A stretch of DNA of 9,773 bases from an uncultured Rikenellaceae bacterium. GTDB taxonomy: Bacteria; Bacteroidota; Bacteroidia; Bacteroidales; Rikenellaceae. The notes beneath the pieces are model-generated. The model was given only the letters and a program-made list of their open reading frames with translations, ran no database searches and had not been told where the DNA came from. Shown piece after piece: positions 5,405 to 9,773 of this stretch. Position 1 is the stretch's first letter. Each line of letters opens with the position of its first letter. Where the stretch lies: assembly GCA_947176715.1 (NCBI GenBank), contig CAMWRR010000053.1:1-9773 (forward strand), given 5' to 3'. The position numbers and the translations under genes were made by a program.

Positions 5405-8400
5405 ATGAGTTCATTCCAAAAGCAGAGCATAATATGGGGATGGGTGGCATTCGCCCTCTCGTTGCTCACCTACATGCTTTCGTTGGAGCCCTCGGCGAGT
5501 CTGTGGGACTGCTCCGAGTTCATCGCCACCTCTTATAAGATGGAGGTGGGGCACCCTCCCGGAGCGCCTCTCTTCATGATGATAAACCGTATCTTCACGA
5601 TATTCTCGCCCGACACGGCGCACGTGGCCATGTTCGTAAACACCGCCTCGGCCGTGGCCAGCGCGCTTACCATAGCCTTTCTGTTCTGGACGATAGCCCA
5701 CCTCGGACGACGCCTCATACGCCCCTCCGACCGCGAGTACATACCCTCACACGTAGAGACGGCCGTGGTGATGGCGGCGGCATTCATAGGCTCCATGGCC
5801 TACGCGTTCACCGACACCTTTTGGTTCTCGGCCATAGAGGGGGAGGTCTACGCCCAGTCATCGTTGTTCACGGCATTGGTATTCTGGACGATACTCAAGT
5901 GGGAGAACGTTGCCGACAAGCCGCACGCCGACCGGTGGCTCGTGCTGTTGGCCTACCTGATGGGACTCTCCATAGGCGTCCATCTGCTCAACCTGCTGGC
6001 CATACCGGCTATCGTGCTGGTCTACTACTACCGTACGCACACGGTGCGTAGCCGTGCCGGATGGTGGAAAGCGTTCGGGCTGTCGGTGGTGATACTCGGC
6101 GCGGTGCTCTACCTCATAATACCCGGCACCGTAAGGTTCGGCGCATTCGTCGACCGTCTGTTCGTCAACGGATTGGGGCTGCCGGTCAACAGCGGCCTGG
6201 CCTTCTCGCTCATAGCCATAGTGTTGCTTTTGGGCTACGGAGCCTATCGCGCACAGATGAGGGGCCGCAGGGTGCTCAACACGATATTTCTGTGCGCCGG
6301 TGTCATAGTGATAGGCTACTCCACCTACGCCTCTACCGTTATACGCGCGGTGGAGAATCCGCCCATGAACTCCAACTCTCCGGACGACCCGTACCAGCTG
6401 CTCTCGTTCCTCAACCGCGAGCAATACGGCAACCGCCCCCTCTTCAAAGGACAGTACTACTCGGCACCCGTTGTGGACGTCATAAAAAAGAAGAGTTACT
6501 ATTACGACGACGACCAGAAACGCTACATCCCTTACGAATACACGGCCGACTATGTCTACGACCCGCGTTTCACCACCATATTCCCCCGCATGTACGATTC
6601 GTCGCAGGCCGAGGAGTATGAGCGGTGGGCAGGCATAGACCCGCGCAAGGCCCGCAAGATAACGGTATCGGACGGGCAGACCGAGATAGTGCCCTCGTTC
6701 ATCGACAACCTCAGGTATTTCTTCAGCTACCAGCTCAACTACATGTACTGGCGCTACTTCCTGTGGAACTTCGTGGGGCGTCAGAACGACATACAGGCTC
6801 AGGGCGAGATAACCGCCGGCAACTGGCTATCGGGCATAAAGTTCATAGACGAGATATACCTCGGCCCGCAGGACAATCTGCCCGCCAATCTGGCCGACAA
6901 CAAGGGGCGCAACACCTACTACTTCCTGCCCATGATACTGGGGCTGATAGGTCTGTTCTGTCAGCTGACGCGCGACCGTAACAACTTCACCGTAGTATTC
7001 TGGCTCTTCTTCATGACCGGCATAGCCATAATACTCTATCTCAACCAGCCACCCATGCAGCCCCGCGAACGCGACTACGCATTCGCCGGCTCGTTCTACG
7101 CGTTCTCGATATGGATAGGTCTCGGGGTGATAGGGGTATGGAACATGCTCGGCCGGTTCGTCTCCGACCGCAGAGTGGCGGCTGGCGCGGCTACGGCGCT
7201 ATCGCTTACGGTGCCTGTCATATTGCTGGCGCAGAACTGGGACGACCACACCCGCGCAGACCGCTACATAGCGCGCGACTTCGGAGCCGACTATCTCAAA
7301 AGCACCCTGCCCGGCTCCATAATACTGCCCTACGGCGACAACGACACCTTCCCGCTATGGTATAATCAGGAGGTGGAGGGGGTGCGCACCGACGTCAAAG
7401 TGGCCAACCTCAGCTATCTGCAGAGCGACTGGTACGCCCGTCAGATGACCGAAAAGAGCAACGATGCCGAGCCGATAGCCTTCACCCTGCCTAAGAGCAA
7501 ATGGTACCGCGCCAACGAGTACATACCCATAGTGGAGCTGTTCAAGGAGTACATAACCGCCGACGAGCTGTTGCAGTTCATAAAGAACGATTCGCAGGTC
7601 AAAAAGCGCATCACCTCGCAGTTCTCGTCGGGCAACATCACCGAATTCATTCCGGGACGCAAGATAGCCATCCCCGTCAACAAAGAGAACGCCATAGCCA
7701 GCGGCATAGTGACCCCGCGCGACAGCTCGCTCATGGTCGACACGGTATATCTGACTCTCAACGGCCGCGGTCTGACCCGTTCGGAATATCTCATCCTCGA
7801 CATGATAGCCACCGCCGACTGGTCGCGCCCGATATACTTCACCCAGCCCAGCTCCGTGGAGGCGCTCGGAGGTCTCAAGGACTACCTGCAGATAGACGGT
7901 TTCGCCTATCGTCTGGTTCCCATCAAGACCAAGGGACGCACCCTCGACATGGGCCGCATCGACAGCGACTATCTCTATAACAAGCTGATGAACGAATTCA
8001 GCTACGGCAACCTCAAAGGCGACATATACGTGGACGACTTCATCGACCACACCGTCAACTCCACGCAGGTGCGCACCACATTCGCGCGTCTTGCCAAGAA
8101 GCTGGCGGCCGAGGGCGACACCGTGCGGGCCGTAAAGGCGCTCGACAAGGTGATGGAGGAGATACCCTACCCCAACGTGGGCTACTCCTACACCACTCCC
8201 GACCTCATAGAGGCGTTCTACGCCACGGGACAGACCGAAAAGGGCGACGAACTGTTCATCGGCTTCAAGGAGAACGTACTCGACAACCTTGAATACCTTG
8301 CCCGATTCAGCGGCAAACACTATTCGTCGGTAACGAGCCAGATACAGCAATATGCCTACTATCTGCAGATGCTCGAGGAGATAGCCGCCCGTGCCGGACG

Positions 8401-8464
8401 CACCGAGCTGGAGGCCGAGGTGGGACACTATCTCGACGCCCTGTTCGGCGGCCCAAGCAAATAA
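5405..8464 (+). CDS. GT117-family / DUF2723 multi-spanning membrane protein (putative glycosyltransferase)
   Basis: 1,019 residues from the ATG at 5405 (MSSFQKQSIIWGWVAF). The 18-residue upstream extension to 5351 is charged, overlaps the promoter and is not typical of the family. The N-terminal half has many membrane helices: about 9-29, 76-98, 118-138, 152-164, 178-208, 224-240, 264-280 and 293-311, with more around 490-600. Hallmarks are LEPSASLWDCSEF (27-39), where D35 and E38 resemble the acidic pair in the first loop of GT-C enzymes, then GHPPGAPLF (49-57), EGEVYAQS (145-152) and PRERDYAFAGS. The last 400 or so residues are soluble and probably extracytoplasmic. PF11028 includes human TMEM260, a protein O-mannosyltransferase (GT117). 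Bacteroidetes O-glycosylate periplasmic and surface proteins, so a role in protein or envelope glycosylation is plausible, but donor and acceptor here are unknown. It is divergent from the AraC regulator and followed by the rubrerythrin gene. Confidence 0.9.
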   Translation: MSSFQKQSIIWGWVAFALSLLTYMLSLEPSASLWDCSEFIATSYKMEVGHPPGAPLFMMINRIFTIFSPDTAHVAMFVNTASAVASALTIAFLFWTIAHLGRRLIRPSDREYIPSHVETAVVMAAAFIGSMAYAFTDTFWFSAIEGEVYAQSSLFTALVFWTILKWENVADKPHADRWLVLLAYLMGLSIGVHLLNLLAIPAIVLVYYYRTHTVRSRAGWWKAFGLSVVILGAVLYLIIPGTVRFGAFVDRLFVNGLGLPVNSGLAFSLIAIVLLLGYGAYRAQMRGRRVLNTIFLCAGVIVIGYSTYASTVIRAVENPPMNSNSPDDPYQLLSFLNREQYGNRPLFKGQYYSAPVVDVIKKKSYYYDDDQKRYIPYEYTADYVYDPRFTTIFPRMYDSSQAEEYERWAGIDPRKARKITVSDGQTEIVPSFIDNLRYFFSYQLNYMYWRYFLWNFVGRQNDIQAQGEITAGNWLSGIKFIDEIYLGPQDNLPANLADNKGRNTYYFLPMILGLIGLFCQLTRDRNNFTVVFWLFFMTGIAIILYLNQPPMQPRERDYAFAGSFYAFSIWIGLGVIGVWNMLGRFVSDRRVAAGAATALSLTVPVILLAQNWDDHTRADRYIARDFGADYLKSTLPGSIILPYGDNDTFPLWYNQEVEGVRTDVKVANLSYLQSDWYARQMTEKSNDAEPIAFTLPKSKWYRANEYIPIVELFKEYITADELLQFIKNDSQVKKRITSQFSSGNITEFIPGRKIAIPVNKENAIASGIVTPRDSSLMVDTVYLTLNGRGLTRSEYLILDMIATADWSRPIYFTQPSSVEALGGLKDYLQIDGFAYRLVPIKTKGRTLDMGRIDSDYLYNKLMNEFSYGNLKGDIYVDDFIDHTVNSTQVRTTFARLAKKLAAEGDTVRAVKALDKVMEEIPYPNVGYSYTTPDLIEAFYATGQTEKGDELFIGFKENVLDNLEYLARFSGKHYSSVTSQIQQYAYYLQMLEEIAARAGRTELEAEVGHYLDALFGGPSK

Positions 8465-8494
8465 CTACAACGTTTAATCAAAAAAGATAACATC

Positions 8495-9046
8495 ATGAAA
8501 AAGAAATTCATCTGCACAGTATGCGGTTACGTTCACGAGGGCGACGAAGCTCCCGAAACATGTCCCCAGTGCCACCAGCCCCGTTCCAAGTTCAAAGAGC
8601 TCAAAGAGGACGAGGCCATAAGCTGGGCCGACGAACACCGCATAGGCGTAGCTAAAGATGTCGACAGCGAGGTGCTCGAAGGTTTGCGCGCACACTTCAT
8701 GGGCGAATGCACCGAGGTGGGCATGTATCTGGCAATGAGCCGTCAGGCCGACCGCGAGGGCTATCCCGAAGTGGCCGAAGCCTACAAACGCATCGCATGG
8801 GAGGAGGCCGAACACGCCTCTAAGTTCGCAGAGTTGCTCGGCGAGGTGGTATGGGACACCAAAACCAACCTCAAAGCCCGCATGGATGCCGAAGCCGGTG
8901 CCTGCGCCGACAAGAAACGCATAGCTACCCGCGCCAAAGAGCTTAACCTCGATGCCATCCACGACACCGTTCACGAGATGTGCAAAGACGAGGCTCGCCA
9001 CGGCCAGGTATTCGAGGGACTCTACAAGAGATTCTTCAACAAGTAA
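8495..9046 (+). CDS. Reverse rubrerythrin (N-terminal rubredoxin, C-terminal diiron domain)
   Basis: 183 residues, the usual size. The domain order is reversed relative to classical rubrerythrin: the rubredoxin centre comes first (C7-T-V-C10-G-Y and C23-P-Q-C26), followed by a four-helix diiron domain. Iron ligands are evident at E71/E74, in E104-A-E-H107 and in E166-A-R-H169. Such proteins act as cytoplasmic NAD(P)H-dependent peroxidases, usually with a separate reductase, and are strongly induced by oxygen in anaerobes such as Clostridium. The ATG at 8495 sits 30 bp after the GT117 stop, behind an A-rich stretch without a Shine-Dalgarno site. I found no convincing promoter in that gap, so it may share the upstream transcript or use a promoter inside the preceding gene. 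Isoleucine is split evenly between ATA and ATC, less ATA-biased than its neighbours, consistent with high expression. A strong terminator follows. Confidence 0.95.
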   Translation: MKKKFICTVCGYVHEGDEAPETCPQCHQPRSKFKELKEDEAISWADEHRIGVAKDVDSEVLEGLRAHFMGECTEVGMYLAMSRQADREGYPEVAEAYKRIAWEEAEHASKFAELLGEVVWDTKTNLKARMDAEAGACADKKRIATRAKELNLDAIHDTVHEMCKDEARHGQVFEGLYKRFFNK

Positions 9047-9056
9047 CAGCCACATA

Positions 9057-9097
9057 GAAAAGAGGGGATACAGAACTTTGTATCCCCTCTTTTTTTA
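9057..9097 (+). terminator. Rho-independent terminator after the rubrerythrin gene
   Basis: AGAGGGGATAC (9061-9071) and GTATCCCCTCT (9080-9090) form a perfect 11-bp stem with an 8-nt loop, followed by seven T residues. Preceding A residues (9058-9060) can extend the stem. It lies 14 bp past the stop codon and closes the GT117-rubrerythrin unit. Confidence 0.95.
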
Positions 9098-9391
9098 TGT
9101 GCCTTGGCAAAACTCCATAAATTATATGCGACACTCCCTTTTCAATGCGAAAGGCTCGGCTTTGTCTCCCAACACACGTCATAAGGGCTCCACACGGCGA
9201 CAGGGCGATTAATCTAAATAATACGGTTCATTATAAAAACCATTGCTTTCCGATAAAACCTTATATCCGCCGAAGAAGCGCCCCGAACGAAGCAAGGAAC
9301 CGAACAATTAGGAAAAACTCACAAAATTACTGACGTGACCGGGGTCTCCGTCGGGAGAATTTTCCCTTTCCTCCGCAAGGGACAGACCGGC
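9098..9391. other. Intergenic region without a recognised gene
   Basis: Open frames here are short, carry no recognisable motif and overlap the rubrerythrin 3' end or terminator, so I treat them as noise. The composition is more AT-rich than the coding parts. No tRNA or other RNA gene is apparent. Two small inverted repeats lie near the right side: TCTCC/GGAGA (9345-9358, 4-nt loop) and TCCCTT/AAGGGA (9363-9382, 8-nt loop). Neither has a T tract on the minus strand, so neither is a convincing terminator for the glycosidase gene. The region separates two convergent transcripts. Confidence 0.6.
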
Positions 9392-9773
9392 TCAATAGGA
9401 GTTTAGCAACGCCCCCAATCCGGCGACCGTCTCTGCGGCAGATTTTCCGGCTTTGGCGAAACCCTCCGGGGTGAACACGGCCACCGCCTCGTTCAACTCG
9501 TCGAGCTCTTTCTGCAACCCTTTGGCCGTCAACTCCTCTCGTAGCAGATGTATCTTCTCGCAATACTGAAGCCCTTGTGTCAGACGCTCGAAACGTATGC
9601 TGCTACGCGGACCCGGATAGATGCTGTACGTGTCGCCCGCGGCAAAGAGGCGGAACCGCGAATCGCGCAAAGGATCGGCCGTCCATGCGCACACCGACCA
9701 ACGCAGATAGCCGTCGTAGCCTCCCGCCACGGCGTGTATGGCAGTCCATGCCGCCTCCGCAGGATCGGAGAAT
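9392..9773 (-). CDS. DUF4091 / GH123-like glycoside hydrolase, C-terminal part (truncated by window edge)
   Basis: The 126 visible residues run from the right edge to the stop codon at 9394-9392. The frame continues past the GTG at 9730 (FSDPAEAAWTAIHAVAGGYD), so that codon is internal. GYDGYLRW, DPLRDSRFRLFAAGDTYSIY and PGPRSSIRFERLTQGLQYCE are typical of the end of the DUF4091 domain (PF13320), the catalytic barrel of GH123-type enzymes such as the Bacteroides vulgatus beta-N-acetylgalactosaminidase. A helical tail of about 50 residues follows. The catalytic Asp-Glu pair, and any signal peptide, would be off the window. In gut Bacteroidales such enzymes are typically exported and take part in breaking down host glycans. 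Substrate cannot be stated from this fragment. It converges with the rubrerythrin gene and has no clear terminator of its own. Confidence 0.83.
   Translation of the reverse strand, partial: FSDPAEAAWTAIHAVAGGYDGYLRWSVCAWTADPLRDSRFRLFAAGDTYSIYPGPRSSIRFERLTQGLQYCEKIHLLREELTAKGLQKELDELNEAVAVFTPEGFAKAGKSAAETVAGLGALLNSY

Noticed and set aside
7355..8428. Long minus-strand open frame opposite the 3' half of the GT117 gene
   Set aside because: Its composition is that of reverse-complement codons, with no known motif. The sense-strand protein is continuous and of the usual family length.
9145..9333. Small open frames in the 3' intergenic region
   Set aside because: There are no protein motifs, upstream signals or codon bias like the neighbouring genes.
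9759..9773. GGATCGGAGAAT at the right edge, partly resembling the Illumina TruSeq adapter (AGATCGGAAGAGC)
   Set aside because: Only seven bases match in a row. The reading frame continues through it with residues expected for the family (FSDPAEAAW), so it is genuine gene sequence.

Overview
The window looks like part of a GC-rich Bacteroidales genome, probably a gut-type anaerobe. The cold-shock protein, the M23 peptidase tail, the GT117/DUF2723 membrane protein, the DUF4091 (GH123-like) glycosidase and the reverse rubrerythrin are all of kinds common in that order. Genes lack clear Shine-Dalgarno sites, and three upstream regions carry Bacteroidetes-type promoters (TTG, an 18-20 nt spacer, then a -7 box ending TTTGCA). 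Isoleucine is written mostly as ATA, which is odd at this base composition. No genus can be named from this alone.

Layout. Bases 1-17 are a sequencing adapter (Nextera/Tn5 mosaic end), so the left edge is a contig end and not biology. Next on + come the C-terminal part of an M23-family metallopeptidase (to 1024) and cutC (1057-1821). A small cold-shock gene on - (1922-2122) faces cutC and ends in a strong terminator. On +, divergent from the csp gene, lies a two-gene module: a 4Fe-4S/PAS sensor (2223-2858) and a SpoIIE/PP2C serine phosphatase with a long C-terminal extension (2878-4056). A membrane-spanning AraC-type regulator follows on - (4190-5215). It is divergent from a large GT117/DUF2723 membrane glycosyltransferase-like gene (5405-8464), which is followed 30 bp later by a reverse rubrerythrin (8495-9046) and a strong terminator. 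After about 345 bp without a gene, the 3' part of a DUF4091/GH123-like glycosidase runs off the right edge on -.

How the parts may work together. The Fer4-PAS protein and the phosphatase resemble the sensory/regulatory genes that often accompany electron-bifurcating [FeFe] hydrogenases. Here no hydrogenase subunit is visible and the sensor has no hydrogenase-like domain, so the pair looks like a stripped-down, stand-alone redox or small-ligand signalling unit. This is the least explained part of the window. The AraC regulator, with its periplasmic sensing region, single membrane helix and cytoplasmic DNA-binding domain, shares a compact divergent promoter region with the GT117 gene and may control it. 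The reverse rubrerythrin adds peroxide/oxygen detoxification. The remaining genes read as ordinary envelope, housekeeping and glycan-degradation functions.
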